Source: Flavobacterium sp. LHD-80
GTDB lineage: Bacteria > Bacteroidota > Bacteroidia > Flavobacteriales > Flavobacteriaceae
Assembly (NCBI RefSeq): GCF_030929605.1
Contig: NZ_JAVFVS010000001.1
Coordinates: forward strand, 62,001 to 126,000
Reading direction: 5' to 3'
DNA: 64,000 nucleotides
Shown: in pieces, positions 8,970 to 17,618 of the stretch
Layout of the letters: every line of letters starts with the position of its first letter
How positions within the stretch are numbered: the stretch's first letter is position 1
Program-made: the position numbers and the translations under genes
Notes under the pieces: model-generated
Databases searched by the model: none
What the model was told of the DNA's origin: nothing
The model's input: the letters and a program-made list of their open reading frames with translations, nothing else

Positions 8970-9251
8970 AGTTATTTAGTTTTAAATTTTTTATAAAAGT
9001 ATAAAATGAATTGATACCCCTATAAAAAATAGAGTCTAATGTTTAATTTTTGTTAATTTTTAAATTTGACCCCCTAAATTTTGCGTGTATATCTTAAAAA
9101 AGACTTAAATTTCACAATTTATTAAAGTTGAAATGAGCAAATTGGGTAATTTCTGCAAAATGTGATGAAAAAAAGATAATATTATTCTTAAAATTATGAT
9201 TTTTTCTCTTCAAATAATCAATTGAGTGTTTAAATTGTTTGGTTTGAATAA
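8970..9251. promoter_or_regulatory. Upstream region of amt with two G-rich direct repeats
   Basis: No gene seen. AATTGATACCCCTA at 9009-9022 and AATTTGACCCCCTA at 9063-9076 (given on +) are related sequences about 54 bases apart, and stand out in very AT-rich DNA. TATACTTTTA on the - strand near 8993-9002 is a weak -7 candidate. A paired regulator site for amt is possible but unproven. Confidence 0.35.
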
Positions 9252-9252
9252 A

Positions 9253-9289
9253 AAACGGCATCAATTGAATATTTCAAAAGATGCCGTTT
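9253..9289 (-). terminator. Terminator of the amidohydrolase operon
   Basis: Stem AAACGGCATC / GATGCCGTTT around an A/T loop, followed on the - strand by TTTTTTATTC. It lies about 20 bases after the stop of the 441-aa amidohydrolase-like gene. Confidence 0.88.
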
Positions 9290-9307
9290 TTTACGAAAAT
9301 TAAGTTC

Positions 9308-10633
9308 TTATTTCTGACCGAACTTTTCTTTGAATTTTCTATTCAGTTTATTTTGGAAAGTATCTAAATTGATTAATCTTCCTTGAATAAAAGCAGTTGT
9401 CAATTTGTTTGTTCTCATGTCTAAAGCATCACCTTCAGAAATAAACAAAGTAGCGTCTTTGCCAGTTTCTAATGATCCGCAAGTAGCATCAACACTTAAT
9501 AATTTTGCAGTATTTAGTGTGATAAGCTGTACCGCAACTTCTTTGTCTAAACCAAAAGCGGCACAAGTTCCTGCCAAGAAAGGTAGGTTTCTAACGCTCA
9601 TACGCTCATGATCACCACTGTTTTCTAAACCAACAACAATACCTTTATCAGTAAGTATTTTTGCCATTTTATAAGGCAGGTTTACATCTTGATCAGCGCT
9701 TGTTGGCATATCGTGAACACGTCTTAAAAGAACTCCCACATTATATTTTGATAATTGAGCTGTTGCTTTGTAAGCTTCAAATCCGCCAACGATTACAATC
9801 TTTTTGATTTGATTGTCTGCCGCTAATTGGATCGCATCAACAATCTGCTTTTCTTCATCAGCATGAATATAAAGCGTTTGAGTTCCATCAAATAAACCTT
9901 TTGTAGCTTCTAGAACAATGTTTCTTTCTTTAGGAGTTGTTTGATTATAGGCTTTAGCATTGATTAAAAAAGCGTTGATTTCTTCAGCCTGTTTTGGATA
10001 ATCTTTGTTTGGCTCAATAATTCCAGGTTCAAACCAAGATCCAGATCTTTTAAAACTAGAAGGGAAATTCAAATGAATTCCGTCATTTTCTTTCATAATT
10101 GCATCTTTCCAGCTCCAAGCGTCTAATTGTACAATTGACGAAGTTCCAGAAATTGTGCCGCCACGTGGTGTAACTTGAGCTACTAAAACGCCGTTTGGAC
10201 GAACTGTTTCAACTACTTTCGATTCAGAGTTATAAGCAATAATACTTCTAACATTTGGGTTGAAAGTTCCAATTTCTTCTTGATCGTCAGATGATTTTAC
10301 AGCATCAATTTCAACTAATCCTAAAGTTGTATTGGCAGCAATAAATCCCGGATAGACATGTTTTCCAGAAGCATCGATAGTTGTATCATAAGCATCAGCA
10401 GCAAGTCTGATGGTTGTTGCATCGGCTACTAAAGTAATTTTTCCGTCTTTAAAACCAATTGCACTGTTTTGAATTACTTTCCCGTTACCTAAGTGTGCAG
10501 TAGCATTTAAAATCAAAACCGATTTAGATTGCTTTGGCGCCGGAATTTGCTGTGCATTTATTTGTACAGAAGCACAAAATAACAACAGCAGTTTATATAT
10601 GTTTTTATTTATCATGTTGTCTCTTTTTATCAT
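9308..10633 (-). CDS. Exported amidohydrolase-like protein (metal motif absent)
   Basis: 441 aa, or 435 aa from ATG 10615, which gives a better signal peptide ending ASVQINAQ. It has the composite-domain start of amidohydrolases (VLILNATAHLGNGKVIQNSAIGFKDGKI, then GKHVYPGFI) and the typical end (LITLNTAKLLSVDATCGSLETGKDATLFI). However, where active members have D-x-H-x-H after the PGF/PGL motif it reads AANTTLG, so the first two metal ligands are missing. It may be non-catalytic or act with its neighbour. The 998-aa amidohydrolase gene ends 19 bases upstream, so both form an operon that stops at a clear hairpin. Expected in the periplasm. Confidence 0.8.
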   Translation of the reverse strand: MIKRDNMINKNIYKLLLLFCASVQINAQQIPAPKQSKSVLILNATAHLGNGKVIQNSAIGFKDGKITLVADATTIRLAADAYDTTIDASGKHVYPGFIAANTTLGLVEIDAVKSSDDQEEIGTFNPNVRSIIAYNSESKVVETVRPNGVLVAQVTPRGGTISGTSSIVQLDAWSWKDAIMKENDGIHLNFPSSFKRSGSWFEPGIIEPNKDYPKQAEEINAFLINAKAYNQTTPKERNIVLEATKGLFDGTQTLYIHADEEKQIVDAIQLAADNQIKKIVIVGGFEAYKATAQLSKYNVGVLLRRVHDMPTSADQDVNLPYKMAKILTDKGIVVGLENSGDHERMSVRNLPFLAGTCAAFGLDKEVAVQLITLNTAKLLSVDATCGSLETGKDATLFISEGDALDMRTNKLTTAFIQGRLINLDTFQNKLNRKFKEKFGQK

Positions 10634-10652
10634 TATGAATTTTCTAAAGCTC

Positions 10653-13649
10653 TTATAACTGTTCTAAAGTATCACAGTGATATTCTTTTTTCTCTTTTCT
10701 TGTTGGTGCCTGAGTGCTGTTTCCTTTGTTTTTTTCTTGCAGCATTTGTCCAATCAATTGGTTTCTTTCTTTAGTAATGTCCACCTGTTTTTGAGCATCT
10801 TTTTCGATATCAAAATAAACTACACCTTCAATAATTGTTTTTTCAGCTTTAGCATAAATAGACAATGGATTTTCGCTCCATAAAACAACATCGGCATCTT
10901 TACCCACTTTTAAACTTCCAACTTTATCATCAATATGTAATAATTTCGCAGGGTTTAAAGTGACAAATTTCCAAGCATCTTCTTCAGATACATTCCCATA
11001 TTTTACAGCTTTTGCCGCTTCTTGGTTTAATCTTCGAGACATTTCGGCGTCATCAGAGTTGTACGCAACTACTACGCCTTCATTGTGCATAATTGGTCCG
11101 TTGTACGGAATTGCATCATTAACCTCAAATTTATAAGCCCACCAATCAGAGAATGTTGAAGCTCCAACGCCGTGTTCTTTCATCTTGTCAGCTACTTTGT
11201 AACCTTCTAAAATGTGAGTGAAAGTATTTACTCTAAAGTTGAATTTCTCAGCAACATTCATCAAATTCAATATCTCTGACTCTACATAAGAGTGACAAGT
11301 GATGAAACGCTCTTTGTTTAAAATTTCAGCAAGAGTTTGTAATTCTAAATCAACTCTTGGCGCTTTTCCTTTTTTATTTCCAGCGTTGAATTTTTTCCAG
11401 TTTTCGTCATATTCTTTTGCCAATTGGAAATAATCTGTGAAAACTTGCTCAACTCCCATTCTGGTTTGTGGGAAACGAGTTGGATTGTCAATTCCCCAGT
11501 TTGCTTGTTTTACGTTTTCACCCAAAGCAAATTTGATAAACTTAGGCTGATTTTTGTATAACATTTCATCTGCAGCAGAACCCCATTTCCATTTTACAAT
11601 TGCAGAACGTCCGCCAATTGGGTTTGCAGAACCGTGTAATAATTGTGAGATAGTAACTCCTCCCGCAAGATCTCTATATATATTAATATCTTCAGAGTTT
11701 ACAACATCCTGAATCGTAACTTCGGCAGTAGAGTTGTGACCGCTTTCGTTTACACCTTTAGAAATTGCAATATGCGAATGTTCGTCGATAATACCGCTTG
11801 TAATGTGTTTTCCTTTTGCATCGATTACAGTGGCACCTGCATCAGAAAGATTTTTTCCGACTGCAGCAATTTTTCCGTTTTTAATCAAAACGTCAGCTTC
11901 TGTCAAAATTCCTTCTTTTTCATTCGTCCAAACTGTAGCATTTTTGAATAATAAAGTCTGAGCAGTTTGTTTTTTAGTATCACCAAAAGCAACGTTTGGA
12001 TACGTTACAGGCATAATTGGGTTTGGTTTTTCTGGTTTTACAGTATCTTTTACAGCAACAAATGGGCTTGTTTTTACTGCATTCCAAACTAATTCATCTC
12101 CGTTTGATAAAACCGCTTTTCCAGACAAAGCATCTGCTTTTTCAATAAAACCAGTTAAACGGGTAAAGTTTGATTTAATAGTATCTGCTGGTTTAATTAC
12201 AAGAGAAACCCAGTTTTTAGCAATTGCAAAAGTGCTTTTTACTTTTTTAGCATCAACAGTTGTAACTTCAGATTTTTGAGCTTCTGCAGTTCCGTCAATT
12301 TTCCATTTGTACGTATCTTTACCAACTGTTAAGTCGTAATTTCCGCGGATATCTTTTGCATTAATATCATTCACAATAAATTTACTTCCTTGAACCCAGT
12401 TTTCGAATAAAACCGTTTTCTCGTCAAAAACTTCTCCAGAAGTAATAATAAAGTTCGCATAACTTCCTGTTTTCAAACTTCCTACTTCGTCGCTTTTTCC
12501 TAAAATAGCAGCTGGAATTGTAGTTAAAGCTTCTAAAGCTTTTGTTTTATCAAAACCGTATTTTATTGCTTTCAATAAATTAGGTTTAAAGTCTTCGATT
12601 TTCTTTAGTTTGTCTGTAGTCAAGGCAAAAACAACTCCGTTATCAGAAAGCGCTTTTAAGTTTGTTGGCGCTTGATTCCAGAAACGCATATCAGCCAATT
12701 CAATTTGGTTTGACAAGTACGGATTTGAAACATCATAAGCATCTGGAAAACTTATAGGAATAATGAATTTTGCATTTGTAGCTTTGATTTCTTCAATTCT
12801 TTCGAATTCATTCCCGCTTCCTTTCAACACGTAGTTTAAACCAAATTCTTTTGCAATTTTTGAAGCTCTTAAGCTGTTCAATTTATCTTCTGATGCAAAA
12901 ATCTGAACCAATTTTTCATTGCTTGCTAATGCTTCTAATGATAAATCTTTAGTGTCAGAATTTCCTTTTTTGTACCAGTCCAAATCCAAATACATTTGAC
13001 GAAGCAAAGCCATCATTCCCATTAAAGAACTTGGATATTGCTGATTTGTCAAGGCACTTCTGCTAAAAGCAAAGTGATTCGTTAATTTATTTGAAATGAT
13101 TTGTTTCGAGTTGTTTTCGTTGTTTAATGCAACTAGAGCTCCAGATCCCTGAGCAATTCCGTCAGTCACGTGAGTTCCAACAACACCAAAACCAGCTTTC
13201 AAAAACTCATCTGCTTTTGGCTGATCGTATTTAAACGTTTCATAACCGTTTACTTCAGGTCTTACACTTTCGTTCCAGTAAAAACCAGTTCTTTTTGTGT
13301 CATAAAGTGGGTTACGGCGTCCTGGAGTTACATTTGATTTTGGTTTTTCAATTCCAAAACTGGTATAAATATCAATAAATGATGGGTAAATTGTTTTTCC
13401 TGTCAGATCAATTGTGATGCTGTTTTTAGGAATTGTAACATTTGTTCCAACAGAAATTACTTTGCCATCTTGGATAAGTAAAGTTCCTTTTTCGATTTTT
13501 TGAGTTGGAGTTACATAAATAGTGGCATTTGTAAAAACAGTGTAATTTTTACTTTTGTTGTGCACACTTTCATTAACAGGAAAATAGTCTTGAGCATACG
13601 TTTTTGTTAAAAAAACGCTCAAAAAGAGTAGTAGTAGGGCTTTTTTCAT
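10653..13649 (-). CDS. Exported double-domain amidohydrolase
   Basis: 998 aa with signal peptide ending LTKTYAQ. Two amidohydrolase-like units lie in tandem. The first (about 30-430) has the composite-domain frame (GKTIYPSFIDIYTSFG; ALTTIPAAILGKSDEVGSLKTG) but lacks HxH. The second (about 580-980) is complete in outline: GKHITSGIIDEHSHIAISKG near 610-630 with the HSH metal site, FITCHSYVESEI, FNFRVNTFTHILEG, AYNSDDAEMSRR, and FVTLNPAKLLHIDDKVGSLKVGKDADVV. Members hydrolyse C-N bonds of cyclic amides or dipeptides; the substrate here is unknown. It probably arose by duplication, with one unit decayed. It leads the operon with the 441-aa protein. Confidence 0.85.
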   Translation of the reverse strand: MKKALLLLFLSVFLTKTYAQDYFPVNESVHNKSKNYTVFTNATIYVTPTQKIEKGTLLIQDGKVISVGTNVTIPKNSITIDLTGKTIYPSFIDIYTSFGIEKPKSNVTPGRRNPLYDTKRTGFYWNESVRPEVNGYETFKYDQPKADEFLKAGFGVVGTHVTDGIAQGSGALVALNNENNSKQIISNKLTNHFAFSRSALTNQQYPSSLMGMMALLRQMYLDLDWYKKGNSDTKDLSLEALASNEKLVQIFASEDKLNSLRASKIAKEFGLNYVLKGSGNEFERIEEIKATNAKFIIPISFPDAYDVSNPYLSNQIELADMRFWNQAPTNLKALSDNGVVFALTTDKLKKIEDFKPNLLKAIKYGFDKTKALEALTTIPAAILGKSDEVGSLKTGSYANFIITSGEVFDEKTVLFENWVQGSKFIVNDINAKDIRGNYDLTVGKDTYKWKIDGTAEAQKSEVTTVDAKKVKSTFAIAKNWVSLVIKPADTIKSNFTRLTGFIEKADALSGKAVLSNGDELVWNAVKTSPFVAVKDTVKPEKPNPIMPVTYPNVAFGDTKKQTAQTLLFKNATVWTNEKEGILTEADVLIKNGKIAAVGKNLSDAGATVIDAKGKHITSGIIDEHSHIAISKGVNESGHNSTAEVTIQDVVNSEDINIYRDLAGGVTISQLLHGSANPIGGRSAIVKWKWGSAADEMLYKNQPKFIKFALGENVKQANWGIDNPTRFPQTRMGVEQVFTDYFQLAKEYDENWKKFNAGNKKGKAPRVDLELQTLAEILNKERFITCHSYVESEILNLMNVAEKFNFRVNTFTHILEGYKVADKMKEHGVGASTFSDWWAYKFEVNDAIPYNGPIMHNEGVVVAYNSDDAEMSRRLNQEAAKAVKYGNVSEEDAWKFVTLNPAKLLHIDDKVGSLKVGKDADVVLWSENPLSIYAKAEKTIIEGVVYFDIEKDAQKQVDITKERNQLIGQMLQEKNKGNSTQAPTRKEKKEYHCDTLEQL

Positions 13650-13780
13650 ATGGTATTTGCTAATTTGTTGCTAAAAATATGAAAATATGTTAGATAAGTT
13701 TTAATTTTTTAAAATGTTTTTTCTCTATTTTAGATGAAGATTTAGGTAAAGCGTTGATGGATAGTGTATATAGGACATTT

Positions 13781-14758
13781 ATGAAAAAATCACAAAGAAT
13801 AAAATGGGGAATTATTGGTTTAGGAAATATCGCCAATCAATTTGCGACAGATTTGCTTTTACTAGATGATGCAGAATTAACAGCAGTTGCTTCGAGAGAT
13901 AGTAGTAAAGCAAATGATTTTGCCCAAAAGTACAATTGTTCAAAAGCCTACGATTCATATGAAGCGCTTTTTGCCGATGAAGAAGTTGAAATTATATACA
14001 TTGCGACACCTCATGATTCACATGCCGAATTGTCTATTAAAGCATTAGAATCTGGAAAACATGTTTTGTGCGAAAAGCCAATTGCGCTTTCGTATTCTGA
14101 TGCTGTTCGAATGATTGAAGCTTCAAAAAAGAATAAGAAGTTTTTCATGGAAGCATTTTGGACCCGATTTATTCCAGCCATAAAAGAAGTTTTAGAAAAA
14201 GTAGAAAACGGAGAAATTGGCGAAATAAAATACATCAATGCTGATTTTGCTTTTCGCGGAAGCGAAACCGAAAACCTTAGACTTTTTGATAAAAAACTAG
14301 GCGGAGGCGCGTTGTTTGATATTGGCGTTTATCCATTGTTTCTGTCTTATATACTATTAGGTAAACCAAAGGAAATTATTGCAAAAGCCATAATGCATAA
14401 AAATGATATTGATTTGCAGACTTCGATGATTTTGCAATATGAAAAAGCACAATCGATTTTGCATGCTTCTATAGTTTCAGATTCTGATATGAAAGCAACT
14501 ATTGGCGGAAGCAAAGGAAGAATCGAACTCAATTCGCCTTGGTTTGTCGCCAATGGATATTCTTTATTTATTGATGAAGAAAAAGAAGCTGTGATCAGTT
14601 TGCCGGTTTTAGGAAAAGGCTATTCGCATGAAATTATGGAATGTCATAATTGTATTCGAAATAATCAGATTGAAAGTAAATTTTGGTCGCATCAAAATTG
14701 TTTGGATTTGAGTAGGATTGTTGAGGAGATTAAAACTCAAATTAAGCTTCCATTTTAA
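13781..14758 (+). CDS. Gfo/Idh/MocA family oxidoreductase
   Basis: 325 aa from ATG 13781. The Rossmann motif GIIGLGNIANQF is at the N-terminus, then CEKPIALS (the EKP motif with the catalytic Lys) and FMEAFWTRF, and a C-terminal alpha/beta domain with GGGALFDIGVYPL. It uses NAD(P) to oxidise or reduce sugars or related cyclic compounds in the cytoplasm; the substrate is unknown, and the AFWTRF motif resembles the dihydrodiol or trans-1,2-dehydrogenase branch. The frame opens upstream at ATG 13754, but 13781 places the Rossmann strand in the standard position (MKKSQRIKWGIIG). It diverges from the amidohydrolase operon. Confidence 0.88.
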   Translation: MKKSQRIKWGIIGLGNIANQFATDLLLLDDAELTAVASRDSSKANDFAQKYNCSKAYDSYEALFADEEVEIIYIATPHDSHAELSIKALESGKHVLCEKPIALSYSDAVRMIEASKKNKKFFMEAFWTRFIPAIKEVLEKVENGEIGEIKYINADFAFRGSETENLRLFDKKLGGGALFDIGVYPLFLSYILLGKPKEIIAKAIMHKNDIDLQTSMILQYEKAQSILHASIVSDSDMKATIGGSKGRIELNSPWFVANGYSLFIDEEKEAVISLPVLGKGYSHEIMECHNCIRNNQIESKFWSHQNCLDLSRIVEEIKTQIKLPF

Positions 14759-14838
14759 TTTAAATTTATTTGAAATAAAAAACCTACAAATTAATTATTT
14801 TTTCATTAGATTTAAAAACAATTAATGAAAGAATAATT

Positions 14839-16374
14839 ATGTTAGTAAAAGTTTACGGAAGTGCCGTTTTTGGAGTAGAAGCAACCACAATCACAATTGA
14901 GGTTCATATGGATAAAGGGATTGGTTATCATTTAGTTGGGCTTCCAGATAATGCAATAAAAGAAAGCAGTTTTAGAATCGCCGCCGCTTTAAAAAATAAC
15001 GGATTAAGTCTTCCCGGAAAAAAAATAACCATCAACATGGCGCCCGCCGACCTCAGAAAAGAAGGTTCAGCATACGATTTGCCACTCGCAATGGGAATAT
15101 TAGTCGGCTCTGACCAAATAAAAGCACCCGAAATTGAACAATATATTATCATGGGTGAGCTTTCTTTAGACGGAAGTTTACAGCCTATTCGCGGTGCATT
15201 GCCAATTGCAATTAAAGCAAAAGAAGAAGGTTACAAAGGATTTTTTCTTCCTATTCAAAATGTAAAAGAAGCAGCGATTGTCGCCGGACTTGACGTTTAT
15301 GGAGTTTCAAATCTGCAGGAAGTAATAGATTTCTTTAAAGGAAAAGGAACGCTTCAGCCAACAGTAATTGATACTCGCACCGAATTTTACAAAACACTCG
15401 ATTTCCCCGAATTTGATTTTTCAGATGTTCGAGGTCAGGAAAGCATTAAACGTTGTATGGAAATCGCTGCTGCCGGAGGTCATAATATCATTTTAATTGG
15501 TCCGCCGGGAGCCGGAAAGACAATGCTGGCAAAACGTGTTCCGAGTATTTTGCCTCCAATGACGTTACGTGAAGCACTCGAAACAACTAAAATTCACAGC
15601 GTTGCAGGAAAACTGAAAGAAGTCGGTTTAATGAATCAGCGACCGTTTCGCAGTCCGCACCACACGATTTCGAACGTCGCACTTGTTGGAGGCGGAAGTT
15701 ATCCGCAACCAGGCGAAATTTCAATGGCGCATAATGGTGTTTTATTTCTCGACGAATTACCAGAATTTAAACGCGATGTTTTAGAAGTAATGCGTCAACC
15801 GCTTGAAGATCGTGAAGTAACCATTTCAAGAGCTAAATTTACCGTTACTTATCCGTCATCGTTTATGCTTGTGGCAAGTATGAATCCAAGTCCGAGTGGT
15901 TTTTTCAACGATCCGAGTATGCCAAATACTTCTTCACCACATGAAATGCAACGTTATATGAGCAAAATTTCAGGTCCGCTTTTAGACCGAATTGATATTC
16001 ATATTGAAGTAACACCCGTTCCTTTCGAAAAATTAGCAGATGACCGAAAAGCCGAAAGCAGTGTCGAAATCAGAAAACGTGTCACCGCAGCCAGAGAAAT
16101 TCAAACGAAACGATTCCAAGAAATCGAAAACATTCATTATAATGCTCAAATGAGTAGTAAATTGATTCGTGAATTTTGCGCATTAGACGAACAGTCAAAA
16201 GAACTCTTAAAAACCGCAATGGAACGCCTGAATCTTTCCGCAAGAGCGTACGACAGGATTTTGAAAGTAGCAAGAACAATCGCTGATTTAGATAATGCTC
16301 CGTCTATAATTTCGCAACACATCGCCGAAGCTATTCAATACAGAAGTTTAGATCGAGAAGGATGGCTGGGGTAA
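14839..16374 (+). CDS. YifB/ComM family Mg chelatase-like AAA ATPase
   Basis: 511 aa. The N-terminal ChlI-like domain includes VEVHMDKGIGYHLVGLPDNAIKES and MAPADLRKEGSAYDLP. The AAA+ core has Walker A GPPGAGKT near 221-228, the Walker B-like LFLDELPEFKRDVLEVMRQPLEDR, SMNPSPSG, and the C-terminal Mg_chelatase_C helices with LNLSARAYDRILKVARTIADL. ComM in competent bacteria is a hexameric helicase that speeds branch migration during natural transformation; the role in Flavobacteria is not proven. The size matches the family. It is preceded by a short A/T-rich gap after the oxidoreductase and may be co-transcribed with it. Confidence 0.92.
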   Translation: MLVKVYGSAVFGVEATTITIEVHMDKGIGYHLVGLPDNAIKESSFRIAAALKNNGLSLPGKKITINMAPADLRKEGSAYDLPLAMGILVGSDQIKAPEIEQYIIMGELSLDGSLQPIRGALPIAIKAKEEGYKGFFLPIQNVKEAAIVAGLDVYGVSNLQEVIDFFKGKGTLQPTVIDTRTEFYKTLDFPEFDFSDVRGQESIKRCMEIAAAGGHNIILIGPPGAGKTMLAKRVPSILPPMTLREALETTKIHSVAGKLKEVGLMNQRPFRSPHHTISNVALVGGGSYPQPGEISMAHNGVLFLDELPEFKRDVLEVMRQPLEDREVTISRAKFTVTYPSSFMLVASMNPSPSGFFNDPSMPNTSSPHEMQRYMSKISGPLLDRIDIHIEVTPVPFEKLADDRKAESSVEIRKRVTAAREIQTKRFQEIENIHYNAQMSSKLIREFCALDEQSKELLKTAMERLNLSARAYDRILKVARTIADLDNAPSIISQHIAEAIQYRSLDREGWLG

Positions 16375-16420
16375 TTTTTAATTTTTAATTGTGAATTATA
16401 AATTGTTAATTGTAAAACCG

Positions 16421-16492
16421 TTTGTCAATCTGAGCGGAGTCGAAGGGCGCTCCAATTGGAACGTGGGCCTCGACTTCGCTCAGCCTGACAAT
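16421..16492. repeat. Inverted repeat 'CTGAGCGGAGTCGA'
   Basis: Left arm TTGTCAATCTGAGCGGAGTC and right arm CGACTTCGCTCAGCCTGACA are complementary except for a few positions. The loop holds the palindrome TCCAATTGGA. The unit lies between the convergent yifB-like gene and the plug-like gene and resembles a dispersed REP-like element. It could form a long hairpin and may stop transcription from either side. Confidence 0.75.
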
Positions 16493-16524
16493 TATTATTG
16501 AAACCTGAAACTTGAAACTAAAAA

Positions 16525-16896
16525 TTAATTTTGTTTCATTTCTTTCACTTCTTGTATAGGTTTATGATAACTGCTTCTATTTGTTGTAATAATCAAAACG
16601 CCGGCTTCGCCATAATTTCCATAAATGCTGATTCCTTTTTGTTTATCGATAGGAATAATTTTTGCGATTTCAATTTTAGACAAAGCAAGTTTTTCTTTTT
16701 CTAAATCCTGAAAACGATGCGGAATTCCATCAACAACAACAATTGGCTGTGCAGTAATTTTTCCTGTTTTAGCTAATTTAGCAATAGAATCAGAAAGATA
16801 AAATTTGTCTTTTCCTTCATCAGAAAGTTCATATCTGCTTTGAGAAAAAACAGAAACAGTGGCAAGCAAAAGAGTCGCGGTAATTAATTTGGTCAT
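16525..16896 (-). CDS. Small exported protein resembling a TonB-receptor plug segment
   Basis: 123 aa with signal peptide ending SVFSQ. The mature part carries PIVVVDGIPHRF, then LSKIEIAKIIPIDKQKGISIYGNYGEAGVLIITT. This mirrors the plug signature of SusC-like receptors (VVDG..., then a KI...YG..G..GVI.ITT run) but there is no carboxypeptidase-like domain and no barrel. It may be a stand-alone plug-like adaptor, a partner in the periplasm, or a remnant. It appears to be transcribed alone, starting after an A/T-rich gap. Similar short proteins occur in Bacteroidota; no function is known to me. Confidence 0.6.
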   Translation of the reverse strand: MTKLITATLLLATVSVFSQSRYELSDEGKDKFYLSDSIAKLAKTGKITAQPIVVVDGIPHRFQDLEKEKLALSKIEIAKIIPIDKQKGISIYGNYGEAGVLIITTNRSSYHKPIQEVKEMKQN

Positions 16897-17020
16897 ACTT
16901 TTTTGGTTAGAATTGTTAGTTAAAAGGTTGCGTTTTAATGTCTTTTGGTATAAATTAAAATCGAAAATACGATTTTTAATGTTAATTAAATCAGCTAATT
17001 AATACAAAAAAATCATAAAA

Positions 17021-17046
17021 AATCCCGCTTTGTAAAAAGCAGGATT
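17021..17046 (-). terminator. Terminator after the SRPBCC operon
   Basis: Stem AATCCCGCTT / AAGCAGGATT (one mismatch) with loop TGTAAA, followed on - by TTTTTATGATTTTTTTG. It lies 22 bases past the stop of the last SRPBCC gene. Confidence 0.85.
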
Positions 17047-17067
17047 TCATTAATAAAGTAAGAAAAA

Positions 17068-17571
17068 TTATTTTTGTTTTTCTGCAAAAATCGCATCCAA
17101 ACCTTCCATCGCAATTGTAAAACCTTCTTTAAAGCCCATTGCAATAATTTGTTCAAGATCTTCCAAATTTTTGTGTTTGATAGCAATATCAACAAAAGTA
17201 GAATCGCCTTGTTCAGAAAAATTCACATCCCAATCAGAACGAGGAAAATCTACATTTAAATTTCCTTCGCTGTCGCTGAAAGCGTCCAGATATTTAAAAT
17301 TTGTTTTCGGAGTAATCGAAGTAAAATCTGCAATTGCCCAATGTTCTTCGCCTTCCGGTCCCACCATTGCATAAAGTCGGCGTCCGCCTTCTTTAAATTC
17401 CATACTTTTCGTTCTCGCTTTCCACGGTGCAGGTGCCCACCATTGATCTAGGATTTCAGGTTCTGTCCAAGCTGACCAAACATTTGATAACGAGGCACCA
17501 AATTCACGTTTTACATTTACCGTATTCGTTTTTTTATCTACAGTAAAATCCATTAAAAAATTTGATTTCAT
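17068..17571 (-). CDS. SRPBCC domain protein (AHSA1-like), copy 2
   Basis: 167 aa, entirely an AHSA1/START-like fold. Conserved parts are VNVKREFGASLSNVWSAWTEPEILDQWWAPAPWK, FKEGGRRLYAMVGPEGEEHW and a C-terminal helix GFKEGFTIAMEGLDAIF. It is closely similar along its whole length to the gene just upstream (17619-18119), so the two are a tandem duplication that has since diverged mainly in the middle strands. Such proteins bind small hydrophobic molecules in a pocket; ligands are not known. Third gene of an ArsR-SRPBCC-SRPBCC operon; 47 bases separate the two copies. It ends at a terminator. Confidence 0.88.
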   Translation of the reverse strand: MKSNFLMDFTVDKKTNTVNVKREFGASLSNVWSAWTEPEILDQWWAPAPWKARTKSMEFKEGGRRLYAMVGPEGEEHWAIADFTSITPKTNFKYLDAFSDSEGNLNVDFPRSDWDVNFSEQGDSTFVDIAIKHKNLEDLEQIIAMGFKEGFTIAMEGLDAIFAEKQK

Positions 17572-17618
17572 ATTTTTTCAGTTTTTAAAAGCATTAATAA
17601 TTGGTTTAACAAAAAGGC

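Noticed and set aside
17013..17195. 60-codon open frame on -
   Set aside because: Overlaps an SRPBCC gene and its terminator in another frame; translation is low-complexity.
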